Shown: one piece after another, positions 45,005 through 54,959 of the stretch
How the letters are laid out: each line of letters starts with the position of its first letter
How positions within the stretch are numbered: the stretch's first letter is position 1
From: Secundilactobacillus odoratitofui DSM 19909 = JCM 15043
GTDB taxonomy: Bacteria; Bacillota; Bacilli; Lactobacillales; Lactobacillaceae
DNA length: 64,000 nucleotides
Assembly (NCBI RefSeq): GCF_001434895.1
Contig: NZ_AZEE01000028.1
Coordinates: forward strand, 372,502-436,501
Direction: 5' to 3'
Notes under the pieces: generated by a model
Seen by the model: the letters and a program-made list of their open reading frames with translations, nothing else
What the model was told of the DNA's origin: nothing
Databases searched by the model: none
Position numbers and translations under genes: made by a program

Positions 45005-45223
45005 ATTGTACGAATTTACAGTTAAATTAAATATTGGGTCTAATTTGACTAACAAATGCAAAGTAGCATCAAGAATCAACAAGACAAAGGATAGTCTAGC
45101 ATCATGACCCAAGATTAGTGTCACCAGTTCAGCTCAATCATTATTTGATTGGTTTTTGAACTTCATCAGATTCAATCAACTTGGCTCAAGTAATTCGGTA
45201 ATAATCATGAAGGGGGTATGTGT

Positions 45224-45295
45224 TTGAGCGAATATTACGTTTTTTATCTCTACTTTACATAATATATATTATTCAAAGTAGTGTTTCTCGATAAA
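45224..45295 (+). CDS. Possible 23-residue hydrophobic peptide
   Basis: Short ORF starting at TTG seven bases after AAGGGGG (45210-45216), one of the stronger ribosome binding sites in the window. The peptide begins MSEYYVFLSLLYIIYII and ends QSSVSR, so it could form one short membrane helix. An ATG at 45218 is in frame but too close to the site. It resembles small membrane peptides in general (for example type I toxin-sized), but I recognise no family, and chance is possible. Confidence 0.3.
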
Positions 45296-45327
45296 ATCCA
45301 GCCCTTATTTATCTACCATATTTTATT

Positions 45328-45360
45328 TTGTGTCATCACACTTTGGTACGATGACACAAA
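45328..45360. repeat. 11-bp inverted repeat
   Basis: TTTGTGTCATC / GATGACACAAA with an 11-base loop. It lies just before the terminator hairpin at 45360 and after the tiny ORF; on the plus strand AAA follows, so it is not itself a standard terminator. Confidence 0.7.
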
Positions 45361-45390
45361 AAGCCACGTCGCTTTTACCGACGTGGCTTT
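45358..45390 (-). terminator. Terminator of the small membrane protein gene
   Basis: 12-bp perfect arms AAAGCCACGTCG / CGACGTGGCTTT; on the minus strand it is followed by a T run (TTTTTGTG). Confidence 0.88.
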
Positions 45391-45421
45391 CAATCCAAAC
45401 ATTCAATTAAATTAAATTAAA

Positions 45422-45784
45422 TTAACTTTCTGAATTGGCTTTTTTAAACTTATTATTATACCAAATGGCAAATACGGCTGCAATGACACCAATTAAACTA
45501 ATCATCACCATGCTGACCATCAACAGACCATGATATTTCATCACAGCGCTGTATGCCATGCCAGCCAACAAAATCACCGCCAAGATGTTAACCAACGTTA
45601 AAATGATCTTCTCAGTTGAATTACTCTTCGACAAATACAACGAGATTGCGTACACACCTAAATAACTGATAATACTAATCAAAACTTGATACGTAACGTG
45701 ATGCTGACTAATCGCGGTTATGACTGTCACTAGACACAAACAGATTGCGGTGATCCAAGATGTAATTGCCGTTTTTTTATACAA
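45422..45784 (-). CDS. Hypothetical four-helix membrane protein
   Basis: About 120 residues with four hydrophobic helices (TSWITAICLCLVTVITAI, then VLISIISYLGVYAISLYL, LTLVNILAVILLAGMAY and LLMVSMVMISLIGVIAAVF) and a basic C-terminus. I recognise no family. TTG 45784 is preferred because GAGGAG lies nine bases before it; a TTG three codons earlier directly abuts the site. It is upstream of the orphan region and downstream of msrB on the same strand. Confidence 0.7.
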   Translation of the reverse strand: MYKKTAITSWITAICLCLVTVITAISQHHVTYQVLISIISYLGVYAISLYLSKSNSTEKIILTLVNILAVILLAGMAYSAVMKYHGLLMVSMVMISLIGVIAAVFAIWYNNKFKKANSES

Positions 45785-45870
45785 ACCAAACAACTCCTCA
45801 AATAGTCTTCAAGGTCTATTATTCGATATGTGACACGTTTTTGCAACCGCTTTTCTTAAAGTTTACCTGC

Positions 45871-46320
45871 TTACGGCTCAAACAAAGACTTGTACTGACC
45901 ATAACCGGCAGTTTCAAGGTCTGCCAACGGGATAAATTTCAAAGCAGCACTGTTAATACAGTACCGAAGTCCACCGGCAGCTTGCGGCCCGTCAGTAAAA
46001 ACGTGGCCTAAATGAGACGTTGCTTCACGTGATCGAACCTCCTGACGCAACATTCCATGAGAAGTATCTAAACTCTCAGACAGCGCATCCTTTGCAATTG
46101 GCTTTGTAAAGGATGGCCAGCCACAGCCGGCATCATACTTATCAAGTGAACTAAACAACGGTTCACCGCTAACGATATCAACGTACAAACCGGGTTCATC
46201 AAACTGATCGTACTGGCCACTAAACGGCGCTTCAGTTGCTGCATGCTGCGTGACCTCATAGGCCGCCTTGGACAAGCGTTGTTTTAATTCTGCATCACTT
46301 GGTTTTTGATTAGTTGCCAT
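45871..46320 (-). CDS. msrB: Peptide-methionine (R)-S-oxide reductase
   Basis: 149-residue repair enzyme reducing methionine-R-sulfoxide in proteins. Active-site blocks are [13 protein letters not shown] and [13 protein letters not shown] (nucleophile Cys). The zinc CxxC pairs of some MsrB proteins are absent ([13 protein letters not shown]), the form common in lactic acid bacteria. ATG 46320 follows AAGGAG. A long palindrome lies over its transcription start, suggesting repression or activation by a dimeric regulator. Confidence 0.95.
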   Translation of the reverse strand: MATNQKPSDAELKQRLSKAAYEVTQHAATEAPFSGQYDQFDEPGLYVDIVSGEPLFSSLDKYDAGCGWPSFTKPIAKDALSESLDTSHGMLRQEVRSREATSHLGHVFTDGPQAAGGLRYCINSAALKFIPLADLETAGYGQYKSLFEP

Positions 46321-46351
46321 TTTACCAACTCCTTGATTTATCAAATAAAAA

Positions 46352-46416
46352 CTAGATTTATTAAATTGTACACAACTTAATAAATCTAGTATACCGCATT
46401 TGCAATTACTGACAAG
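46352..46416 (-). promoter_or_regulatory. msrB promoter with a 38-bp near-perfect palindrome
   Basis: On the minus strand TTGTCA (46415-46410) and TATACT (46393-46388) are 16 bases apart. From 46389 to 46352 runs a dyad with 18-bp arms (one mismatch, two-base centre), starting and ending CTAGATTTATTAA / TTAATAAATCTAG. It covers the -10 edge and the +1, a good repressor-operator position. Confidence 0.75.
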
Positions 46417-46417
46417 T

Positions 46418-47557
46418 TTAAGGTTTAGCGATGACCAATCTGGTGATGTTTTCTGCTGTCCGAGTTAAGTTTTCAGCAGCTTTAGCGATAGCAACCGGTA
46501 ATGTTTCAACTCCTGGTAAGATGGCAAATACCGCATCAATGCCGTCTGGTCGAATCACACCAGTTGTTGGCCCAACTGATCCAGCTAACGCAACAACTGG
46601 CGCAGTTGGCGCAGCTTGCTTGGCTGCCAGTGCAACGCCGAATGGTGTCTTGCCAAATTGAGTTTGCTCATCAATTCGCCCCTCTCCCGTAAAGACCAAA
46701 TCAACGTTGGCCGCTTTTTGCCTTAATTTGGTCATTTCAAGCACCAAAGCGACGCCTGGTCTGATTTGGCCAGGCGTAAAGCTGAACAATCCCGCGCCCA
46801 GTCCACCAGCAGCGCCAGCGCCGGGGATATTGCGAACGTCAATCTGAAGTGCTTGTGCAATGATGTCTGCATAGTGAGCCAAATTTTGATCTAATTGTTG
46901 CTGCAGTTGCGCATCGGCCCCCTTTTGCTGACTAAACATATACGCTGCACCATTCGGACCAGTTAATGGATTGGTCACATCTGAAGCAATCAGCAAGTCA
47001 GCTTTTGCAATCCTTGGATCAATTGTGGTCATATCGATTGAATCAAGTTGCGCGAGTGCGATACCACCAAACCCAATTTCATCACCAGCTTGATTACGAA
47101 GGTGGACACCTAAGGCTTGGGCCATCCCTGCCCCACCATCAGTTGTGGCACTGCCACCCAACCCTAAGATAAGACGTCGCGCACCAGCATCAAGCGCAGC
47201 CAACATTAATTCACCGGTTCCAAAAGTTGTGGCCTGTCCGGCTTGGATCGAACTACCATCTACGTATTGCAACCCACTGGCTTGAGCCATTTCAATCACT
47301 GCGGTTTGGCCGTTATCAAGTAAACCATACGTTGCTTTAACTGGTTTCCCAAGCGGACCCGTCACTTCCGCGTGTCTCAATTCACCATGATTCGCCTCAA
47401 CTAATGAAGAAACTGTCCCTTCACCGCCGTCCGCCATCGGAATTTTAACGCACTCAGCCTGAGGCATCGCCCGTAACACGCCTACTTCAATAGCGTCAGC
47501 AGCCTGCTTGGCCGTTAAACCACCTTTGAATGAATCCGGCGCAATCAATACTTTCAT
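46418..47557 (-). CDS. Glycerate kinase (GlxK/GarK family)
   Basis: 379-residue enzyme phosphorylating glycerate to 2- or 3-phosphoglycerate. It begins [21 protein letters not shown] and has [34 protein letters not shown] and [18 protein letters not shown], all family signatures. Length is normal. AAGGAG precedes the ATG. Monocistronic, between msrB and ppaC. Confidence 0.94.
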   Translation of the reverse strand: MKVLIAPDSFKGGLTAKQAADAIEVGVLRAMPQAECVKIPMADGGEGTVSSLVEANHGELRHAEVTGPLGKPVKATYGLLDNGQTAVIEMAQASGLQYVDGSSIQAGQATTFGTGELMLAALDAGARRLILGLGGSATTDGGAGMAQALGVHLRNQAGDEIGFGGIALAQLDSIDMTTIDPRIAKADLLIASDVTNPLTGPNGAAYMFSQQKGADAQLQQQLDQNLAHYADIIAQALQIDVRNIPGAGAAGGLGAGLFSFTPGQIRPGVALVLEMTKLRQKAANVDLVFTGEGRIDEQTQFGKTPFGVALAAKQAAPTAPVVALAGSVGPTTGVIRPDGIDAVFAILPGVETLPVAIAKAAENLTRTAENITRLVIAKP

Positions 47558-47609
47558 TTGTGAGTCTCCTTTTTACCGTCTGTCTTAATCTGAACCAGAC
47601 TTGATGCAT

Positions 47610-47645
47610 AAAAAAAGTACCGTAGCAAATTGCCACAGTACTCTT
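47610..47645 (-). terminator. Terminator of ppaC
   Basis: On the minus strand AGTAC-GT-GCAA / TTGC-AC-GTACT with small mismatches, followed by TTTTTTT. Confidence 0.85.
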
Positions 47646-47658
47646 CCGTGTTGAAAAA

Positions 47659-48588
47659 TTAACCTTCAAAAGCAGTTTGTAATGGTGGTACCACTTGCTT
47701 CTTACGTGATACAACGCCAGGTAAACTAGCACGATCATCTTTCAAAGTTGTATTAAAGGCTTTTTCGACAACGGCTTTAGGTTCACCCACAACGAACAGT
47801 TCTGAGTTACTATCCAAAACGTTAGTGGCCAATACTAAGAATAAGTCATAGCCTTCTTTAGCGCTCTCATCAGCCATAGCTTGCTTGATGCCCGCTTCAC
47901 GGCTAATAACATCATTTAAGTCAACCGTGTTGATTTGGTCGATACGAACGTTCTTGCCAGCCATCGTAAATGACTTGGCGTCAGCAGCAACTAATTCAGC
48001 GTCACTCTTAGCAGCTAAGTTAGTGCCAGCCTTTAACATTTCGATACCATATGATTGATAATCAACATCAGCAATTTCAGCTAAAGCCTTCACTGCTTCG
48101 CGATCTTTATCAGTGGTGGTTGGTGATTGCAATAATAATGTATCTGAAATGATGGCAGATAACATTAAGCCTGCAAGTTGGGCTGGAATTTCAACTTCGT
48201 TTGCAGCGAACATGTTGGTTAAAATTGTGCTGGTACAACCAACTGGTTGAGCAGTGTAGTAAAGTGGTGCTGCAGTATTGAAACCAGCAATTCGGTGATG
48301 GTCAACCACGTGGGTAACTGTCACGTCAGCAATATCATCAGCACTTTGTTGTGGTTCGTTGTGATCAACGAGCATCACAGCATCAACTTCATTAGCCACC
48401 GTCTTAACAACCCGTGGTGTTGGTTCATTAAAGTGGTTTAAAACAAAGTTCGTTTCCATGTTAGGTTCGCCCAAGGCAACGGCCTCAACATCGTAACCTA
48501 ACTTGGATTGCAGGTAGGCGTAGGCCTTAGCTGCAACAATTGCATCTGTATCAGGATTTTTGTGTCCAAAAACAAGTTCCTTTGACAT
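47659..48588 (-). CDS. ppaC: Manganese-dependent inorganic pyrophosphatase
   Basis: 309-residue family II pyrophosphatase of the DHH superfamily. Metal-site motifs: [28 protein letters not shown], and the DHH-type [13 protein letters not shown]; the C-terminal DHHA2 domain ends [15 protein letters not shown] with the substrate-binding SRKKQ. It drives biosynthetic reactions by removing pyrophosphate. ATG 48588 follows GAGGAG; an upstream in-frame ATG lacks a site. Confidence 0.96.
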   Translation of the reverse strand: MSKELVFGHKNPDTDAIVAAKAYAYLQSKLGYDVEAVALGEPNMETNFVLNHFNEPTPRVVKTVANEVDAVMLVDHNEPQQSADDIADVTVTHVVDHHRIAGFNTAAPLYYTAQPVGCTSTILTNMFAANEVEIPAQLAGLMLSAIISDTLLLQSPTTTDKDREAVKALAEIADVDYQSYGIEMLKAGTNLAAKSDAELVAADAKSFTMAGKNVRIDQINTVDLNDVISREAGIKQAMADESAKEGYDLFLVLATNVLDSNSELFVVGEPKAVVEKAFNTTLKDDRASLPGVVSRKKQVVPPLQTAFEG

Positions 48589-48630
48589 AAACTTATCGCT
48601 CCTCAAATATGACTTTACCCTTTAATAATA

Positions 48631-49593
48631 CTATTTATTTTGTTCAATTTCTTGTAAACGGGCCAAATAATCTTTGGTTTTAAGATATTGATCAAATTGT
48701 GCTAAAAAGTGGCCGATACGTGGGATTTTATCCTTACCAGACCGGAAGACGAATGCGAGTTCGAAACGAATGTTAGGTTCGAAGCGCGCAGTCCAAGTAT
48801 CCGGTTGTTCGCCTTGACCCACCACAAATGAGTTTGGTAATGCGGTGTAAGCGCCTGTCTGCTTAGAAAAGCGTAACAGTTGCTCTGGCGTCGTAAATTG
48901 AGCAACGCTGGTTGGCATATCGACCATCGCATTCTTGTAAGCTTCACGCATGACGTGACTTAAGTAGTAGTTCGTCGGATACGTGGTCCATGGTCGATTA
49001 GGCGTGTCCGCAAACTTGATACGCTTCTTCTTGCTTAATTTTTCATCATGGTGAATGAATAACAAGTCATCACTGATGATTCGCTTTGATTCATATGGTT
49101 TCCAGTTTTTAATGGATTCATCAGGTAGATACATAATCGCCAAATCAATTTGGTTATTCTCTAGCTTATCCCAAATTTCTTTACGAGTCAGCATGTGCAA
49201 CGTAATTTTAACGTCAGGGTTCTCGCGATATGACTGAATGGTAAAGTCCTCAAATACGCTATCTTCAACTGAAGCAAGCAAGCCAATGTTGATGTCGCCT
49301 TGGGTTGCACTCGTTGATTGTTGAATCTCATCAGCGGCTTCGTTTAAAACGTCGTAAATGCGATGCGTAGCGTCCAACATTGTGTAGCCAGCATCGGTCA
49401 ACCGAAGTTTTTTACCAACCGAGTAAAATAACCGAGCGCCAACTGTCCGTTCGAGCTTTTTAATTTGTTGCGTTAATGCGGGTTGTGTGATGCCAAGAAT
49501 CTGAGCAGCCTGAGTGTAATTCATCGTCTCAGATAATTGCAAAAAGTAGGTGAGTGTCTTCGAGGAGAAGATACTTTCTTGTTTACTTTTCAT
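48631..49593 (-). CDS. LysR family transcriptional regulator
   Basis: 320-residue regulator. The N-terminal HTH is LSETMNYTQAAQILGITQPALTQQIKKLER; the rest is a periplasmic-binding-like effector domain (GLLASVEDSVFEDF, IDLAIMYLP). GGAGG precedes the ATG. It lies 42 bases upstream of ppaC on the same strand, and cotranscription is possible. Its ligand and targets are unknown. Confidence 0.9.
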   Translation of the reverse strand: MKSKQESIFSSKTLTYFLQLSETMNYTQAAQILGITQPALTQQIKKLERTVGARLFYSVGKKLRLTDAGYTMLDATHRIYDVLNEAADEIQQSTSATQGDINIGLLASVEDSVFEDFTIQSYRENPDVKITLHMLTRKEIWDKLENNQIDLAIMYLPDESIKNWKPYESKRIISDDLLFIHHDEKLSKKKRIKFADTPNRPWTTYPTNYYLSHVMREAYKNAMVDMPTSVAQFTTPEQLLRFSKQTGAYTALPNSFVVGQGEQPDTWTARFEPNIRFELAFVFRSGKDKIPRIGHFLAQFDQYLKTKDYLARLQEIEQNK

Positions 49594-49709
49594 TGGGGAA
49601 AGCCTCCTAATGGATTTGTTCTTAAGGTTTTATTATCACAGCTATAATAACCATCTTTAAGCAATTACGCAATTATTGTAATTCGAAAATAACCAAACGC
49701 TAATAAAAA

Positions 49710-52154
49710 TTAAGATAATGTTAAGATAATTGGTTTTTGACGAAGGCTTTCTGGGACACCCTCGGATTCTGTATCAATCACGAAGGAACCATTAGAATAA
49801 CGGTTATTGAGCGGATGTTCTGCCGGTAAAATATCGTGAACTTTGCATCGGTCCGTAATGACCTCTAACGGTGCCTCAGCATCGGTTAATTTAATGAAAT
49901 CAACGACTTCATGTGGTTTAGCCTTGAGGGCATGAAGAATTTGAACACCCTTTCGTGCCCGACTAGTAACTGGAATTTCACTGGCTGACATCTTCTTGAA
50001 GGCACCTCGCTGTGTAATTAAAGCAACCACATCATCGTCATTAACGAGTTGCATGTTGACAACGGTGTCACCATCGCCAAGATTCATCGAGCGGACACCA
50101 GTCGTACGTGCACCGTTGACCGATACTTCAGCAAAATCATACCGTAAGCCTTGACCCAATCGTGACATCAACAAAATCGAAGCTTGCATTGGCTTGGCAA
50201 GGTAAGTCACGTTGACAACTTGAGCGTCCGCCTGCTTTAATTTTTCAAAAACCATGGCTCGAGACTTATAAGTACGCCCTGGTAACAGACTGTCAAAACT
50301 TGTCCGTTTGATATAGCCATCGGAAGTCGTAATTAAAAACTCCCCGGCTTCTTTAAGGGTCTCAAACGCATAGGTCGCAATGATTTCTTCATTATCAGCC
50401 AGGCCAATGGTTTGCGAAATGTGTTCACCGGTATCTTTCCAGCGAGCATCAGTAATTTCATGAACTGGTCGGTAAATGAGATTACCGAGATTGGTAAACA
50501 TGTACAAATGGTTCAGCGTGCTGAGCTTTTCGGTGAAGATTGGATAATCTTCTTCCTTCAGACCATTATCTTCCGGATCAGAAGCGTTATAGGAGCGAAT
50601 ACCACTTCGCTTCAAATAGCCATCATGGCTCACCATCACAACGACTTCTTCATCTGGCACCATGACCTCAGTTGAAATCTTCAAAGGTGTGATTTCGGCT
50701 TGAATCTCAGTTCGTCGATCATTGCGGTATAGTTTGTTAATTTCCCGCAATTCCTGACGCAAGACTTTGTTGAGTTCTTTAGGATCAGCTAAAATTTTGT
50801 TGTAAGTCGCAATGTTGTCAGCCAGTTCCGCCGCTTCCTTTTCCAGTGCGGTCACGTCAGTATTGGTTAACCGATAAAGCTGTAAGGCTACAATCGCGTC
50901 GGCCTGGGCCTCAGAAAAGCCGTAACTACTCATCAAATTATCGCGGGCGTCTTTACGATTATGACTGGCCCGAATCGTTGCGATGACCTGATCTAGAATT
51001 GACAAGGCCTTGATCAATCCTTCAACAATGTGTTGGCGTTTAAGCGCTTTGTCAAGGTCAAACTGAGTCCGACGGGCAATCACATCTTGTTGATGTTCAA
51101 GATAAGCACTCAAGATGGTTTTCAAACCAACGTGTTCTGGTCGACGGTGGTTAATGGCCACCATGTTGAAGTTATAGGTCACCTGCAAATCAGTATTTTT
51201 AAATAAATAGTTTAAAATACCGGTTGCATCCACATCTCGTTTAAGCTCAATCGCAATGGATAGTCCGTCACGGTCAGATTCATCGCGGACCTCTGAAATC
51301 CCATCCACTTTTTTGAGCAATCGCAGCTCGTCAATTCGTTTGACCAAGGCAGCTTTGTTCACTTCGTATGGAATTTCACTGACCCGAATCAATTGCTTAT
51401 TGCCCCGAAGTTCTTTAATCGCTGTTCGAGATCGCACAACCACGCGACCACGGCCAGTTTGGTAGGCTTTTTTAATGCCATCAAGACCTTGCAAGATACC
51501 ACCAGTTGGGAAATCTGGCCCCTTAACAAAGGTCATTAACTGTTCTAAATCGGCGTTGGGATGAGCTAATAAATAAATTAAGGCATCGATTACCTCGCCC
51601 AAATTGTGCGGTGGAATATCCGTGGCATACCCAGCGGAAATACCAGTTGCACCATTCACCAGTAAATTGGGGAATTTGGCTGGTAAAACAGTCGGTTCGT
51701 ATTCGGTATCATCAAAGTTCAACACCATATCAACGGTTTCTTTATCGATGTCACGTAACATTTCGCCGGCGATTTTACTGAGTCGTGCTTCCGTGTACCG
51801 CATTGCGGCCGGCGGATCACCGTCCATTGAACCGTTATTCCCGTGCATTTCAACGAGTGGTTCCCGAACTTTCCAGTCCTGACTCATACGGTTTAAGGCT
51901 TCGTAAATCGAGCTATCACCATGGGGATGAAAATTACCCATCACGTTACCAACTGCCTTAGCTGACTTACGGAATGGCTTATCGTAGGTGTTGCCATCCT
52001 TATTCATTGCAAATAAAATTCGCCGTTGAACCGGCTTGAGCCCGTCGCGAATATCAGGGAGGGCTCGTTCTTGAATGATTGACTTCGAGTAACGACCAAA
52101 TCGGTCACTCATCACTTCTTCTAACGTGAGTTCTTGTATCTTCGTTCCCGCCAT
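49710..52154 (-). CDS. parC: DNA topoisomerase IV subunit A
   Basis: 814-residue breakage-rejoining subunit that decatenates daughter chromosomes. The QRDR region RALPDIRDGLKPVQRRILFAM, HGDSSIYEALNRMSQDW and the catalytic Tyr in AAMRYTEARLSKIA are present; a C-terminal beta-pinwheel follows (about 500-800). AAAGGGGTG precedes the ATG. It follows parE by 17 bases in one operon. Ser at the quinolone-target position (HGDSS) looks wild type. Confidence 0.97.
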   Translation of the reverse strand: MAGTKIQELTLEEVMSDRFGRYSKSIIQERALPDIRDGLKPVQRRILFAMNKDGNTYDKPFRKSAKAVGNVMGNFHPHGDSSIYEALNRMSQDWKVREPLVEMHGNNGSMDGDPPAAMRYTEARLSKIAGEMLRDIDKETVDMVLNFDDTEYEPTVLPAKFPNLLVNGATGISAGYATDIPPHNLGEVIDALIYLLAHPNADLEQLMTFVKGPDFPTGGILQGLDGIKKAYQTGRGRVVVRSRTAIKELRGNKQLIRVSEIPYEVNKAALVKRIDELRLLKKVDGISEVRDESDRDGLSIAIELKRDVDATGILNYLFKNTDLQVTYNFNMVAINHRRPEHVGLKTILSAYLEHQQDVIARRTQFDLDKALKRQHIVEGLIKALSILDQVIATIRASHNRKDARDNLMSSYGFSEAQADAIVALQLYRLTNTDVTALEKEAAELADNIATYNKILADPKELNKVLRQELREINKLYRNDRRTEIQAEITPLKISTEVMVPDEEVVVMVSHDGYLKRSGIRSYNASDPEDNGLKEEDYPIFTEKLSTLNHLYMFTNLGNLIYRPVHEITDARWKDTGEHISQTIGLADNEEIIATYAFETLKEAGEFLITTSDGYIKRTSFDSLLPGRTYKSRAMVFEKLKQADAQVVNVTYLAKPMQASILLMSRLGQGLRYDFAEVSVNGARTTGVRSMNLGDGDTVVNMQLVNDDDVVALITQRGAFKKMSASEIPVTSRARKGVQILHALKAKPHEVVDFIKLTDAEAPLEVITDRCKVHDILPAEHPLNNRYSNGSFVIDTESEGVPESLRQKPIILTLS

Positions 52155-52171
52155 TCAAAGCACCCCTTTCA

Positions 52172-54157
52172 TCATTCGTCTTCATTTGACGCATCATGCG
52201 CCGCATTAGCTAAATTACTGTCTAAAATACTACCGTCTTCTTCAAGGGTAAAGGCCACGTTTTCTTCGATCCACTTTCGACGTGGCTCAACTTTGTCACC
52301 CATTAACGTCGTCACACGACGCTCAGCAAGGGCAGCGTCATCAATAAGAACGCGAACCAGGGTCCGCCCATCTGGGTTCATGGTGGTCTCCCAAAGTTGT
52401 TCAGCATCCATTTCACCAAGTCCTTTGAACCGTTGTAACTTATAGCCCTTTAAGCCCTTAGTCTTAGTGGCTAACTCATCATCAGTCCAAGCGTATTCAT
52501 CGACTTGCTTCTTACCCGCACCCTTTTGAATCATATACAGTGGTGGTAGGGCAATGTACACGCGACCAGCATTGATCATGGGCCGCATATACTTATAAAA
52601 GAACGTTAACAACAACGTTTGAATATGGGCGCCATCATCATCGGCATCGGTCATGATGATGATTTTATCGTAGTTAGCATCTTCAATATTAAATTCCGCG
52701 CCAACACCAGCACCAATCGTATAGATCATGGTGTTAAGCTCTTCGTTTTTCATCACATCTTCGAGCTTAGCTTTTTCGGTATTCAAAACCTTCCCACGTA
52801 ACGGCAGGATGGCCTGAAACTTTCGGTTTCGACCCTGTTTGGCGGAACCACCGGCAGAATCACCCTCGACTAAGAACAATTCATTTTTATCAGCGTTTTT
52901 GGACTGCGCTGGCGTTAATTTACCAGACAAAAGCCGTTCTTTGCGTTTATGTTTCTTACCTGAGCGACTTTCATCACGGGCTTTGCGGGCAGCTTCACGC
53001 GCAGAGCGTGCGCGTAATGACTTGTGAACCAGCATTTGAGCAAATTCACCGTTTTCCATTAAATAGTAACCAAGCTGCTCGCTAAGAACGGCATCCACAA
53101 TCGTCCGGGCTTCTGGTGTCCCCAATTTTTCTTTGGTTTGCCCTTCAAATTGAAGGATCTCTTCTGGAATGCGCAGTGAAATCACGCCAGAAAGGCCTTC
53201 ACGAACGTCAGCCCCCTCCAAATTTTTATCCTTATCCTTAAGTAGCCCAACTTTACGGGCATACTCGTTAAACGCCTTAGTCCAGGCACTTCTCATACCA
53301 GATTCGTGAGTCCCACCATCTGGCGTGCGGACGTTGTTGACGAAGGATAAGATGTTTTCTGAGTACCCATCGTTATACTGGGCCGCAACCTCAACTTCTA
53401 CACCTTGTTTGCTACCATCAAAGTACATCACGTCGCCAAGCGTTTCTTTATCTTCGTTCAAATAAGCAACAAATTCCTTGATGCCGTCTTTAAAGTGATA
53501 AACGTCTTCACGTTCTTGATCATGACGTTTATCAGTCAGTGTGATTTTGACGTTTTTTAATAAGAAGGCTGATTCTCGTAACCGTTCAGCCAAGGTATTA
53601 AAGTTATAAACCGTGGTCGTAAAGATGGTACTGTCCGGTTTGAAGTGGATCTTAGTGCCAGTTGGCTTACGGGTGTTCCCCTTTTTAACCAACGTGGTGA
53701 CCGGATGACCACCATCTTTAAACTGTTGTTCATATAACTTACCGTCACGAACAATTTCAACGGTGAGTTCTGAGGACAACGCGTTCACAACACTAGCCCC
53801 CACACCATGTAAACCGCCAGAGGTTTTGTAGCCGCCCTGGCCAAATTTCCCACCGGCATGGAGCACGGTTAAAATCACTTCAGGGGTTGGTTTACCGGAA
53901 GCATGCATCCCCACAGGCATTCCCCGGCCGTGGTCTGTCACTGTAATACTATTGTCAGCTTCAATGACCACGTTGATCTCATCGCCAAAACCGGCTAAGG
54001 CTTCGTCAACGGCGTTATCGACAATTTCATAAACTAAATGATGTAATCCACGGCCATCGGTAGAACCAATGTACATCCCGGGGCGCTTACGAACAGCTTC
54101 AAGCCCTTCTAGCACCTGGATCGATGAATCATCATAAGTCGGCTTTTTACTCGCCAC
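52172..54157 (-). CDS. parE: DNA topoisomerase IV subunit B
   Basis: 661-residue ATPase subunit. GHKL ATP site: EIVDNAVDEALAG, DHGRGMPVG, KTSGGLHGVGASVVNAL; the TOPRIM domain has LFLVEGDSAGGSAKQGRNR and MTDADDDGAHIQTL. GTG 54157 is preferred because AAAGGAG lies eight bases before it, whereas the ATG at 54175 contains that site. It is followed by parC; plsY is divergent, a neighbourhood common in Firmicutes. Confidence 0.96.
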   Translation of the reverse strand: MASKKPTYDDSSIQVLEGLEAVRKRPGMYIGSTDGRGLHHLVYEIVDNAVDEALAGFGDEINVVIEADNSITVTDHGRGMPVGMHASGKPTPEVILTVLHAGGKFGQGGYKTSGGLHGVGASVVNALSSELTVEIVRDGKLYEQQFKDGGHPVTTLVKKGNTRKPTGTKIHFKPDSTIFTTTVYNFNTLAERLRESAFLLKNVKITLTDKRHDQEREDVYHFKDGIKEFVAYLNEDKETLGDVMYFDGSKQGVEVEVAAQYNDGYSENILSFVNNVRTPDGGTHESGMRSAWTKAFNEYARKVGLLKDKDKNLEGADVREGLSGVISLRIPEEILQFEGQTKEKLGTPEARTIVDAVLSEQLGYYLMENGEFAQMLVHKSLRARSAREAARKARDESRSGKKHKRKERLLSGKLTPAQSKNADKNELFLVEGDSAGGSAKQGRNRKFQAILPLRGKVLNTEKAKLEDVMKNEELNTMIYTIGAGVGAEFNIEDANYDKIIIMTDADDDGAHIQTLLLTFFYKYMRPMINAGRVYIALPPLYMIQKGAGKKQVDEYAWTDDELATKTKGLKGYKLQRFKGLGEMDAEQLWETTMNPDGRTLVRVLIDDAALAERRVTTLMGDKVEPRRKWIEENVAFTLEEDGSILDSNLANAAHDASNEDE

Positions 54158-54296
54158 CAAAAAGACTCCTTTCAACTATCGGATACTGATGAATCTTGTG
54201 AATTCGGTTGATCTTAAAAATTATTCGGTTATATCCCATGAAACATGCTAAAATATTAGCCGTGACACGTCATCATGCACAATGGAGGAATCGAAT

Positions 54297-54914
54297 TTGA
54301 AACTCGCACTTTTACTATTATTTGCCTACCTATTAGGCGCAATTCCAAACGGTGTCTGGATTGGAAAACAATTCTTCCACACCGATATTCGAACCGCTGG
54401 ATCCGGTAATATTGGTACGACCAATACCTTTCGGGTACTTGGCCCAGTTGCCGGTAGTGCCGTGTTAATTTTGGACCTTGCCAAGGGAACGATCGCCACG
54501 CTATTACCATTGTGGTTTCACATCACAACCGTTTCACCCTTATTGTTTGGTCTCATGGCCATCTTGGGTCATACGGTTTCCATCTTTGACCACTTTAAGG
54601 GTGGCAAGGCGGTGGCAACGAGTGCGGGAATGTTACTCGCTTACAATCCCCTCCTGTTCGTCATCGCGGCAACATTATTTGTCAGCCTTATCTATTTAAC
54701 CAGTATGGTAAGCCTGGCGTCAATGGTTTCTTTTACGATTATCACGATTTTGTGCTTTGTCATTCATGACCAGTACTTATCCATTATCGCAGTTTGCCTA
54801 ACCATTTTTGTTTTTTATCGGCACCGAACCAATATCAAACGAATTAAAGACGGTACCGAAAACATGGTGTCGTTTGGCTTAGGTTATAAGAGACGTCAGC
54901 AACACCAAAAATAA
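54297..54914 (+). CDS. plsY: Glycerol-3-phosphate acyltransferase PlsY
   Basis: 205-residue membrane enzyme using acyl-phosphate to make lysophosphatidate, the first step of phospholipid synthesis. Motifs: LLGAIPNGVWIGK (motif 1), RTAGSGNIGTTNTFRVLG, HTVSIFDHFKGGKAVATS (motif 2) and HRTNIKRIKDGTE (motif 3). TTG 54297 is chosen because GGAGGA lies seven bases before it; an ATG at 54282 overlaps that site. Confidence 0.95.
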   Translation: MKLALLLLFAYLLGAIPNGVWIGKQFFHTDIRTAGSGNIGTTNTFRVLGPVAGSAVLILDLAKGTIATLLPLWFHITTVSPLLFGLMAILGHTVSIFDHFKGGKAVATSAGMLLAYNPLLFVIAATLFVSLIYLTSMVSLASMVSFTIITILCFVIHDQYLSIIAVCLTIFVFYRHRTNIKRIKDGTENMVSFGLGYKRRQQHQK

Positions 54915-54959
54915 ACCGTTGAACAATGCGGTCACATCTAACAGTGTATAGGCAAAAGC

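Larger units (their letters stand above)
44292..45421. other. 1.1-kb orphan region without recognisable genes
   Basis: After the two hairpins the DNA is AT-rich and broken by stops in all frames. The longest frame (44442-44669, minus) does not look like a known protein. It contains a 17-bp tandem duplication, one tiny ORF with a strong ribosome binding site, hairpins near 45330-45390 and AATTA repeats at 45405-45425. It may be decayed coding DNA or host an untranslated RNA. Confidence 0.6.

Noticed and set aside
45328-45390. Two adjacent hairpins as a riboswitch
   Set aside because: They fit simple inverted repeats and a minus-strand terminator; no known aptamer core was recognised.
45360-45426. 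AATTA repeats as a CRISPR or origin iteron
   Set aside because: Only four short contiguous AATTA units, with no spacers and no conserved longer repeat.
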